A stretch of 64,000 nucleotides of DNA from Tilletiopsis washingtonensis (taxonomy: Eukaryota; Basidiomycota; Exobasidiomycetes; Entylomatales). Below the pieces are notes generated by a model that saw only the letters and a list, made by a program, of their open reading frames with translations, ran no database searches and was not told the origin of the DNA. Position 1 is the stretch's first letter; every line of letters begins with the position of its first letter. The DNA lies in contig NW_020312013.1 in NCBI RefSeq assembly GCF_003144115.1, positions 475,143 through 539,142 on the forward strand. The letters run 5' to 3'. Positions 9,002-21,602 of this stretch are shown one piece after another. The position numbers and the translations under genes are program-made.

Positions 9002-10870
9002 ATGTTCTTGTCTCTACGCGCTCTCGTCCTCGTCCTCTCTTCGCTCGCGCTCTGCCATGCTGCCGCGCTCGACGGGCCATCGCTGGAGCGCCGAGACGCG
9101 CGGCCGACTCGCACACAGACCAACGCCGCTGCTGCGGCGACGATCCTGACGCCGGAAGAGGCTTGCGTGCGCTATCACCTGCCGGAAGTGACGAAGCTGC
9201 TCGACGAAGTAAGTCGGGTGTCTTTGCCGAACGCGGCTCCTGGCTCACCTCAAGCAGTTCCCTCCTTTGTGGCAGACGGCAACGCCCGTCAGCCAGGCGG
9301 CCAAGGATCTCTTCGCCGCCATCGAGCCGGGCATTCCTGACATTGCCATCAAGGGCCAGCCTCCGGCAGCAGGCGTGGCGTCGACGGGCTACAACGTGAC
9401 GGAGGATCCCGACTGCTGGTGGACGAGTCCCTTGCACTGCGTCACGCCCAAGCATGCCGGCCTGCCCGACGACCTTTACCGCTGCGAAGAGCCGCGCACG
9501 CTCGGTCTCACCTTCGACGACGGCCCCAATTGCTCGCACAATGCGCTCTACGACGAGCTGAACCGTCGGAACCAGGCGAGTGGCAGCTGTGCTGCTGGCA
9601 GAGCACGTCACTCACCTCAGACGCTCGAACAGAAAGTCACACTCTTCTACATCGGCAGCAACATTGCGATGTGGCCGCTCGAGGCGCAGCGGGGCATCGT
9701 CGACGGCCACGAGGTCTGCTTGCACAGGTGAGCGCAGCAGTCTGGCTGCGATTCGAGATGGTAACGTCTGACCACTTCTGCTACAGCTGGTCGCACCCGT
9801 ACCTGACCGGCCTCACCAATGAGGAGGTCTGGGCCGAGCTGTACTACAGTCTGCGCATCTCGCAGGCCGTCATGGGCATCACGCCGACCTGCTTCCGCCC
9901 GCCGTACGGCGACATCGACGACCGGTGCGTGGAGAGAGTCACAGCAATCCGCCGCACACGTGCTGATCTAGCACCTCTACAGCGTGCGGTACATTGCCAA
10001 CTCGCTGGGCGTGCGCGTCATGATCTGGAATGCGGACACGCACGACTACGAAGCATCGCTGCTACCTTCCGAGGAGATGGGCAGGGCGCAGGTCCTCGAC
10101 AACTACGCCGCGCTGGAGGAGTCGGCACGCAACGGCACATTCGACCGCTCGGGCGCCGTTGTGCTGTCGCACGAGCTGCGCAATCTGACCATGCAGCTCG
10201 CTGTTGAGGCGCTGCCGGGCCTGCAAGATGCGTTCGAGCATGTCATGCCCGTCGGCGTGTGCGCCAAGTGGGTAGCTCCAGGTCGCTCGTCTCGGTTCAA
10301 GTCGCTGACGTCGACGCTCGCAGCATCACGCGTCCGTATCTCGAGGACATCCTCTCTCCCAACTTCGGCGACTACGCCGCCGGCAACCTGCTGCCGCTCG
10401 GCCTGCCCGCCGGCGGCTTCATGCGCATTGCCGACACGCTCGTGCCCGAGGCCGACGTGGGCCAGACGATTCGAGCGTTCACTGCTGCGCACCCGCCCAA
10501 CCGCACGCGCCAGGCGGATGTGCTGCTCAACACCGTCTTCCCCACGACGCCGTACGCGGCGAATGGCAACATGACGCTGCCGCCGCCGGGCCCCGAGCCG
10601 CCGCTGGGCTCTGCGCTGCTGCGCACCGCCATCATCCTCGGCACGGGCGCCGGCGTGCTGCTCGTCACGCTGCTCGTCGTCGTGCGCATCCTGCTGCGCA
10701 ACCGCAAGCCGAAGCCGTCGAGCAAGACCGAGGTGGCCGGCACCGCGCCGGCTGCTGCCGCATCCGCGACGAGCGTCGCCGGCGAGACGGACGCGGGCAG
10801 CGAGCCGTACAAGGTGCACCTCGGCGACGCGACGCCGATGAGCGAGGCCTCGGGCACGCTGCGCCGCTGA
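9002..10870 (+). CDS. Chitin/polysaccharide deacetylase (CE4), secreted and membrane-anchored
   Basis: Removes N-acetyl groups from chitin-like polymers outside the cell. Exons: 9002-9208, 9276-9575, 9633-9727, 9787-9924, 9983-10267 and 10324-10870. MFLSLRALVLVLSSLALCHA is a signal peptide. CE4 motifs: TFDDGPN (148-154; catalytic base and metal Asp), HSWSHP (200-205; metal His pair, formed across a splice junction), RPPYGDIDDR (237-246). After the catalytic domain comes a Pro/Ala/Thr linker, then one hydrophobic helix (AIILGTGAGVLLVTLLVVV) followed by basic residues NRKPK and a cytosolic tail. That makes a type I transmembrane anchor instead of the GPI anchor common in basidiomycete enzymes. 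Intron 2 has a GC donor (GCGAGT at 9576); an acceptor at 9620 would add four residues (TLEQ). It lies about 780 bases after the GT2 gene on the same strand. Confidence 0.93.
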
Positions 10871-12311
10871 GCAGATCCGACACGCCGCGGCGCCTGTACA
10901 TAGAGACGGCCGCTCGCAATACCCACTCATTGACGTGCTCTGCTGCAGCGTCGAGTGACTGCTTGGCGGTGCATCGTGGCGTCCGCATGCTAGCTGCTGA
11001 GGCTGATGTTCCCGACGGCGTCTGCTGACGCCGAGAGAAGAAGTGGGCGAGCGTGTGCGTCGACGAAGAGACGACGAGGCAGGTGCTGGCGCCGTCACGT
11101 TACGCGTCGAGGCCGCGTTCCTGACGTCGGAAGCAGGTCATCAGCCCGACGTCCGACGTCCGTAGCGCGGCGCAGCGATGCAAGCGATGCGTTTTTCCGC
11201 ACGTCGTCGACAGCATTCGGGCTGCGGAGCGTGCCGGAGAGGCGGAGGCTGTCCTGCGAGGATGCAGCGAGCGGAAGGTGCGGCTCAGCGAGGGCGGCGC
11301 CGGCGGAGCGCCGCACCCCGTCCGAGCGAGTGGATGCCGAGAAGAGAGATGCGGCTGCCATGCGGCGCTTGCGCCTGCTCGTGCGCCGAGCGTGCGATGT
11401 GGAGCCCCCGATGCATCGAAACGACGCTTGCGCCGGTCGCTGATGCGTGCTTACGGCAGCGCACAGAGGGCTGTGCTGGTCCTGTGCGACGTCAGACCAC
11501 GGCGTACAAGCGCGTGTGAAGCTGATGCTGGCGAGTCGAGTCTAGTGTGGGGCGGACGGCGACGCTTCCGACGGGAGGGGACATGCACGGGCGAGAGAGG
11601 CCGCACGCTGGGTGCTACCGACTCGAGCGTCGTTTGTCGGGCCGCGCGCGCTCTCGCGATGCGATGCGTGGTCTGCTGCGGCGCTGCCGCTGATGCGCTG
11701 AGCGCGGCGCGTTGCAGCTGCAGCGAAGCCGCGGATGCGGCGCACAGAAGCGTGAAGGCCGTAGCAGCAGAGGAAGGCAGGGCGGGAAGCAGCGATGCGG
11801 CGATGCCCGCTGCTCCGAGCGGCCGGGCGTGCGGCCGTAGCGCTGAAAGACGGCGCAACAGATCGTGCGCACGAGACAAGCAACGCGCAAACCGAGCAGG
11901 CTCAAGCATGAAGCTCCGCTCGGCGAAGCAGCACCGAGAAGGAGGCCGAGCTGCGCTTGCATGCTCCACTCCGCTCGCACGAAGGTGCCTGGCCGAGGCC
12001 GCGGCCGATGGTCTGATCCCAGCTCATGCACAGCTGCGCATCGCCTTGCTCCTCTCCACAGCCTCTCTCGCGCACCCTTGCCGACCCCAGCGCGCCGCTC
12101 CTTCAGCTTCTTGCCCCGGCTGCGCTGCGCCTCAGCTCGGCGCCCAGCCGCGCGACCTCGCTGCCTCGCGGCATCTTCGCCTGCCGCTGCGCACCTCTCG
12201 CATTCCTCTCTTTGCAGCCACGCCGTCGTGACGCTCTGCGGCCCTCGGCCGCGCCTTGACGCACTTTCCACCGCGCTCTGAGCCTGCTCCGGCCCGCCGC
12301 GCTCAGCCTGC
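10871..12311. other. 1.4 kb region upstream of the Zn2Cys6 regulator
   Basis: No supported gene. The right-hand 300 bases are CT-rich (about 12045-12300) and probably hold the promoter and leader of the transcription factor. A long minus frame (to 11615) is antisense to that gene and is not convincing. Confidence 0.5.
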
Positions 12312-15300
12312 ATGGCCGGCCCAGGCGAGGCATCCGGCTCGGGCAGCGGCAGCGTCGGTGGTGCAGGCTTTGCGCATGGCGCAGCGCTGGGAGCGCAGGT
12401 GCGTTCGCAGCCCGTGTGGTTCCAGCCGGCACCCGGCAGCGCCGCATCTGGCCTCTCCCTCACGCAGCTGGCCGATGCCTTCGTCGACACGGCGGGCGCC
12501 GGGCCTTCGGGCGCGCCTGATGCGTCGGCACGCAGCAGCGGCGCAGCGGATGGAGTGGCGCAGGAGGATATGGCGTTCTGGCAAGCCTTCTTCGAGACGC
12601 CGGCGGGCGGGAGCGCCGCGCAAGGCCCGCACGCCGGCTCAATGGCGCAAGACCCAGGCGGTGGCAGCTGGCACGCCGGCCCCTCGGTGATGCGGCCTGC
12701 ACCAAGCCAGCCGCACGACTTTGCACCGGAGATGGCGCCTTTCCCGCCCAGCTCGTCCGCCAGCTTTGAGCTGGAGCCAAGCTGGGCGCCGACCTCACTG
12801 CCAGCGGTGCCACTGGCGCCTTCGAGGTCGCACGATGAGCGGCGAGCCTCCACGAGCGCCGCAGCATGGCGAGACTTCGAAGCGACGTCTGCTCCGTATG
12901 CTGGCTCAGCGCCAACAGCGGACAGCGCGAGCACGCTCCAGCGGCCCCAGCCCGGCATATCGCACTTGGGAAGCGCAGAGGGCGCGCCTCCACCTCGTCC
13001 GCGGCAGCCCGACTCGCTCTCGCCAGACAGCGCAAGTCTCGGCATTGGCGATGGCCCTTCCGCTTTCGTCTTTCCGCCACTCAGTACAGCGGGCATGGCG
13101 CCTTCTCTTGCGCTACCACACGCGCCCCCCGAAGGGCAGCCGCTCGAGACGACGCCTCCTCCCACTGCCGCGGCAGGCGACGGCAAGCGCGCCTCAGTGG
13201 CATGTCTGCTGTGCCGCAAGCGCAAGCTACGTTGCGACCAGGCACAGCCATGCATGCAGTGCGAGCGCCGAGGCCTGCAGTGCGCATACGAGCTGACGGC
13301 GAGCCAGGTGCACCGTACCGACGACAGCGTGCTGCGCCGCAAGCAGAGCATGACCTCGCAGGGCGCCTTGGGCCGGCCGGCGCCGGCGAGTTCACACGAT
13401 TTGGCAGGCCAGAGACCCTCGCCGCCGCAAAAGCGCAGTTTCGTTGCTTCGCCGCCTCCTTCCTCTGCGCGCGACGCAGAGGTCAGCGGTATGACGCGAG
13501 CAGACGACGGCTTCGGCGTCGACGACATGCCCGAGCGGAGGCGCCGCATCCGTAGTGCACGTGATGTGCGCAACGACCGCCTGCATGCCAGTGGTCTGGC
13601 CTCCACGGAGCCGCAGCAGGATGTGGCATGGGTAACATGTGCGCCGGCGGGCCTCGTAAGCGCCATGGAGAAGGTGCGCTTGGCCGACGAGAGTGATGGC
13701 GAGGAGGATGCTGGCAGCAACTCGTCGGAGGTCGAGGAGCCGCAGCTTGGACGAGAAGTCAGCGGCGATCACCTCATGAATGGCTGGTACGACGATCTGC
13801 TCGGCGAGCTGGGCAGTGTGCGCGCCAATGCGTAAGTAGCACTGTCGAATGTCCTTGCCCGCGTGTGTGCTCACGGCAGAGACTCAGGACACGCCGTCTG
13901 CGAGGCCTGCTGCTCGGCTTCACAGCTCGACACACCGTCACCTGTCTCGTGCTGCACACGCCAACGCTGCTAGAGCCCACATTCTCCGAGTCGCGGCGGC
14001 GCAGCGTGCACCCAGCACTGTACTTTGCCATTGCGAGCATCGCTGTCGTCGATCACGAGATGGACCGGTGTGTGACGTGTCTCAAAGCCGCAGAACGCAT
14101 CTACTGACCTGCGACCAGGCTTGAGCCCATCACTGGAGTAGTCGAAGAAGCTAGCCCGGCGACGCGTGCTCTATCCGAGCGGCTCTCGGCCCGCGCTTTG
14201 CAGTACATCCAGACGGACGCCATCTCGCAAGCCAGCTCCGGCATGACGATCCAAGCCGCTCAGAGCGCTCAGGTCCTGGCGCTGATCAAGCGGGGCGATC
14301 TGCGCGTGTCGCTGCTGGAGCTTATTACGCGCGTCGTCGAGTCGCTAGGCCTCATGCGCCTCGTCAAGCTCGAAGACCCCGAGTCGGCGCGGCCCATAAA
14401 GCCGCACAATCCAGCTTACTACGAGCTGCCGCGTCCGCCGCCGCCGGGCACTACAAGCGTAGCAGAGGTGCGCAGAGAGCTCATTGTGCGGCTCTGCTGG
14501 GCGCGGGCAGTGCACAGCGCAAGGCGGGTGCAGACTTGGCCGTGAGTGCCCATCAAGCCTCTTGCAACCATACATCCCGCTGACGGCACATGCAGGGATG
14601 TCATGCCGGAGAAGTACAAGTTCGAGGAAATCATCCCTGCGCCCGGCCACTGGTCTGCGCAAGACTTCCTGCGCCAGCACCAGCTCAACTCCAGTCTCGA
14701 GCTGTACTTTGTCTCGGTGAGCTCTGCTGATGTCGCTGCCGCTGGCTCGCTCCGCTGACATACTGGTGCGCAGCGCCACCTGTTCAAGGTCGCCGCGTGG
14801 TGCTACTACATCGGCCACCGTGCGCTCATGTGGCCGAAGCCCAGCATCACCAGGTAAGGCCGCACATGGCGTGTCACATGGCGGGCGCTCACCTCTGCTC
14901 CGTCGTAGTCCGTTCCAAGCTGTCGGCGTGTTCCGCCGAGCGCTGGCCACCGCGTCGCAGATCGAGGAAGCAGAGAGCCACTTTCCCTTCTTCCGGCCGA
15001 AGGACAACAACGACCTGATCCGCACCGTCCTCGGCCGGCATTGCCTGGGCGTCGGCACGGTGCTGACGAAGCTGCGTCTCAATCTCTATCAAGTGAGCGG
15101 CCGTGCAAGCCTGTCGCACACGCACCCAGCTTACATCTTCGTCTCAGCGCGGCAGAATCTGGCGCGGCCGCAACGAGGACGTCTCCGCCTCCGTCACGGC
15201 GCCCTCTGGCCTGCCGCATTCAACCGACGTATACCTGAGCTATCTGCCGCACATGATTGCGCGCATCGAGAGCGACTACGCCTCCTACAAGGAGACGGGC

Positions 15301-15588
15301 GTCTTTGCGTCGACGCTCTACGAGGTCAACTGCTGGCAGCGCCACGTCGCCTTTGCGACCGAGCTCTTCCGCGTCACGCGCTGCGAGCTCTTCGTCGGGC
15401 CCATTCAGCGCATGATCGCTGCCGTCTCGGCACAGGTCGAGGCGCGTTCGCCAATGCCGCCCAGTCCCGCATACGAGAGCGTCGACTGGCCGGCGCTCAA
15501 GACTAAAATCGCCACAGTGCTCGCCAAGCGTCGCTCGTCCGAGTCGCCCCATGCCCCGCCCGTGCTCGGCCCGCAACCCTCACCCTGA
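12312..15588 (+). CDS. Zn2Cys6 (fungal binuclear cluster) transcription factor
   Basis: A nuclear DNA-binding regulator of about 982 residues. Exons: 12312-13831, 13888-14067, 14119-14541, 14596-14716, 14774-14853, 14909-15092 and 15148-15588; all phases close. The cluster CLLCRKRKLRC... has Cys at 298, 301, 308, 314, 317 and 324 (C-x2-C-x6-C-x5-C-x2-C-x6-C). It is unusual in lying 297 residues in, after a long Ala/Ser/Pro/Gly region. A linker DERAD-like acidic stretch precedes an alpha-helical region (from HPALYFAIASIAV, through FVSRHLFKVAAWCYYIGHRALMWP, to the C-terminus) that resembles the fungal regulator middle domain. Within exon 3 an extra intron at 14468-14532 is possible. The first exon appears to end at a TAA at 13833, but this is part of a GTAAGT donor. 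Target genes are unknown; the nearest ones act on polysaccharides. Confidence 0.88.
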
Positions 15589-15705
15589 CCCTCGATACCT
15601 CGTCACACCAGTCACACCTGCATCTGATGCCTGTGCGTGTCCCCGCACAATGCATCTCTATTACCACCGCGTGCGTCCCTTGTGCATATCGTGACGTGCG
15701 CACGC

Positions 15706-18578
<2,873 letters not shown>

Positions 18579-18868
18579 GGTGGCAGAGAGCTCAAAAGAG
18601 GGAGAGTGGGTCCGCTGCTAGTGCGCTGCGAGGACGAGCGCGAGAGTGAGGCGGCAAGGAGAGGCGTGGTGGAGAAGACGGAGGCGGCGAGAAGCCTTGC
18701 TCGCCGCGCGCAGTGTCAGCGGCGCAGCGTGCGCGCCTTCGGCTTTCGGCGGCCGGCCAAAAAAGTGGGCGCGGCGGCTCGACTTGAGGCTCCCAGACCT
18801 TCGCGTCCAACGATCGTCTTGCCTCACCACCTCCATCCCCACCTCAGCATCCGCATCGCACGTCTAGC

Positions 18869-19819
18869 ATGGGCAAGCCGTCGACCGTCGGCGGCAAGCA
18901 GAATTTCCGGCCCAACAAGGGCGTCCTCTTCGGCGCGGGCAACGACGAGCTGCAGCGGCCCAAGACGCGCGCCTCGCCCGTGCCGCCGCCGCTCGAGTCG
19001 CACGCCTGGCCGGCAAACGTGCGGCGCCTGACACACTGCGTCGCCTCGCCGCTGCTGCCTCAGCACTTGCACTCGTTGTGCGCCGAGATCGACGACGCCG
19101 ACCCGCACTCGGACGCCAGCACGGCGGGGTGCGTCGTCGTGCGCCTCATCCCGCGCACCAGCCCGCACCCGGCGCGCGGCCAGTACGGCCTCTTTGCGGC
19201 GCACGACCTGCCGCCGCGCACGCCGCTCTGCGCCTACTTTGGCACGCTGCACACGCAGCAGGAGACCAACGAGAAGAGCGAGTTCGACCTGGGCATCGAG
19301 GGCCCGGCGGGCGAGCAGCTGGGCATCGACGCGACCAAGGCTGGCAGCATTGCGCGATGTGCGTGAGAGCCGAGCGGTGCAATGCCGCACAGGGATGCTG
19401 ACACCCCTGACACAGTCTGCAACGACTACCGCGGCATCCTGCCGCGCGCCAACGCCGAGTTCAAGGACTTCGTCGCCGAGGCGGCCGGCTCCTCTGCGGC
19501 GCCGCAAGGGCTGAGCGAGACGGCCTCGCTGCAGAAGGCGCTGCCCGGCGCGGCGCGCAGCGGCGCGGCGCGGAAAGCTGCGAGCGAGAGCGAGAGTGAG
19601 GAGTCAGACTCCGGGAAGGAGGATGAGGAGTACTCTGAGAGCGGACAAGAGCAAGACGCTCCCGCCCAGGCTGCCGCTGCGCCTGCACCGCCCGCACGGC
19701 GGCCACGCGTGCTCGGCCAGGCCATCTACTCTGGCTCCAAGCCGATCAAGCGCGGCGAGGAGGTCTGCGTAAGCTACGGCAAGGGCTTCTGGAGCGGGCG
19801 GGAAGGAGGCGGCGGCTAG
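18869..19819 (+). CDS. SET-domain protein (putative lysine methyltransferase)
   Basis: Two exons, 18869-19358 and 19416-19819, 297 residues. The SET core is recognisable: GQYGLFAAHDLPPRTPLCAYFG (start of the domain), ARFCNDYRGI (the N-x-Y-x-G S-adenosylmethionine block, assembled across the intron) and the final KRGEEVCVSYGKGFW, where the Tyr is the usual catalytic residue. No pre-SET or post-SET Cys cluster is present. Between the ND-Y-RG block and the last block lies a low-complexity insert of about 80 residues, rich in Glu, Ser and Asp (ESESEESDSGKEDEEYSES) then Ala/Pro. The substrate is unknown; the SET type is like small fungal proteins that methylate histones or non-histone proteins. 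Confidence 0.85.
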
Positions 19820-19934
19820 GCAGCAAAGCACGCCGCAAGGGGCAAGTCTCTGGGGTCACACGTCACGATCAATACACCGCGCTACAACTGCAACGTCGCG
19901 CTGTGCCGTTTTGATGTATTTGCGATTGCAGCTG

Positions 19935-21294
19935 CTACTTGCGGCCGAACGTGTTGCCCCAGCCCAGTGCCCGCTCGCCCGACTCCAGCGTCGGCCACGA
20001 CTCGTTCGCGCTCTTCTTGACCTGCGCAAAACGTCGATGCGTGATGAGCGCTGGTCGAACAGAACGTCGACGATGGCGGCACAACTCACCAAGACGAGGT
20101 CCAGCTTGAACTTGGTCAGCCGGAAGGAGCTCGCGGCCGCATCGATGGGCGCAAAGGGCCGCAGCACGCGCTCGTATCGCCGCTTCGAGCCGCTCGGCGC
20201 GTCGGGCAGTGCCAGCGCGATCTTGACCTGATGCACTGATCAGTAGCTGCACGTACAGCATCAACCGGCACGAGGGCCGGCACTCACTTCGCTCTCCTCA
20301 AACTGCACGCTCGATGCCTCGGCATCGCAGCCCTTGGCATACACCGTGACGCGCACGTCGGCCGGCGTCTCGTAGTGGTCTATCCGCGCCTCGACGCGCT
20401 CGATGCCATCTGCCGGCGCCTCCTTGACCGGCTCACTGCCCACGAACAGGTGCCCGTGCGCTGCGTCGGTGCAGCCTGCGATCGTGAGGAAGTCGGCAAA
20501 GTCGAGCACGCGCCGCTTGCAGCACGTGTAGCCCTGTGAAGCACGTCAGACTCGGCTCTGAGGCGCATGGAGCGCACTCTCAAAGCGTCTCAGCCCACCA
20601 CCTGCTTCTGGCAAAGGCCTGGGGCTGAGCGAGGCTCGCTCGCTCGCAGCTGCCAGCGCCCACGAGCGCAAACGATGCCGTCATGCGCCACGCAGGGCTC
20701 GCCCCACTAAGCCGCTCGCACATCCTGCCGCTCACTCACCTTGCTGCCTTCGTGGAAGATGGCCGTGCCCTTGTGGTATGTGCACTTCTCCGCCGCGCGA
20801 TCCCGCTTGCCGCCCTCGAACTTGGCCGAGCAGCCGGCGCGCTTGCACGGCGCGCCAGCCGCAATGGCGCTGCCATCGGCCTCTGGCGGGTCCTGCTCCT
20901 CCGGCTTCTCTACCGCCTCCTGCTTCGCCTGCTTGGCAGCAGCCGCAAGCGCTGCAGCGCTCAGCGGCGCCGCCGGCTGCGTTACGGGCTTGGGCGCGGC
21001 GGCGCCAAAGACCTCGGTGCTGCCGTTTGCGGTGGACGAGGGCGCAGCTGCCGGCGCCGCCTTGGGCTCGGGCTTCTTCGGCTTGACGTCAGAGTGCGCT
21101 TCTGCCGAGGCGCACGGCGGAATGGCGAGGAACTGGTCGAACTCGAGCACGGGCTTGTGCGTCTCGTTGCAGCACGACCACGACTTGAGGCCCTCGTGGA
21201 ACACGGGCGCGCCCGAGTGGTGAGCGCACGGCCCCGGCGACGAGAAGAGCTGGCCGCAGCCGGGACGCGTGCAGATTGGCGCAGAGGGTGCCAT
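19935..21294 (-). CDS. CHORD- and CS-domain protein (Sgt1/Hsp90 co-chaperone type)
   Basis: Exons 21294-20740, 20533-20288, 20227-20090 and 20021-19935; 341 residues. Two zinc-binding CHORD domains: the first (CTRPGCGQLF...SWSCCNETHKPVLEFDQF) at about residues 8-63, the second (CKRAGCSAKFEGG...GYTCCKRRVLDFADFL) at about 148-205, the latter split by an intron. A CS domain follows (IERVEARIDHYETPADVRVTVYAKG... to FRLTKFKLDLVL). Ala/Pro-rich linker between the CHORDs. Such proteins bind Hsp90 and Sgt1 and are usually cytosolic. Ends in SWPTLESGERALGWGNTFGR, a short conserved-looking tail. Its 3' end converges with the SET gene, about 115 bases apart. Confidence 0.95.
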
Positions 21295-21602
21295 GAGTGA
21301 GAAGTGAGGGCGGCGTTGGGGGTGTGGAGGTCGCAAGCAGCGAGAGAAGCAGCGAGAAGGAGAGCGAGCTCGCACGACACTGCCGGGCGCCATGCGATCA
21401 CGTGGACGCTCCCACGCCCTCCACCTGCTCCCGCGCCCGCTGCGCACGGACTGCGCACTTCATCAAGCGAGGGGGCATCGATTTGCCTCTTCCTTCACTT
21501 CCACTCACTCCTGCTCAAGGCTGTCACTACTGCACATCCACGCACACGCACACAGCTGCGGGCACGCGCCACAGCTCGGCATCGCTCTTGCCCACCGCCA
21601 GC
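21295..21602. other. Divergent promoter region
   Basis: Separates the start codons of the CHORD protein and the F-box/RCC1-like protein. Reading continues open upstream of the latter start, but residues there are not conserved-looking; a CA-rich tract lies at about 21535-21560. Confidence 0.5.

Noticed and set aside
11615-13720. 701-residue minus-strand open frame
   Set aside because: It is antisense to the first exon of the Zn2Cys6 factor, whose sense strand carries an intact Cys6 cluster; the antisense product is Ser/Ala/Arg low complexity.
13865-14107. Separate small gene after the regulator's first exon
   Set aside because: Its residues (HPALYFAIASIAV and onward) join in phase to exons on both sides, so it is exon 2 of the Zn2Cys6 gene.
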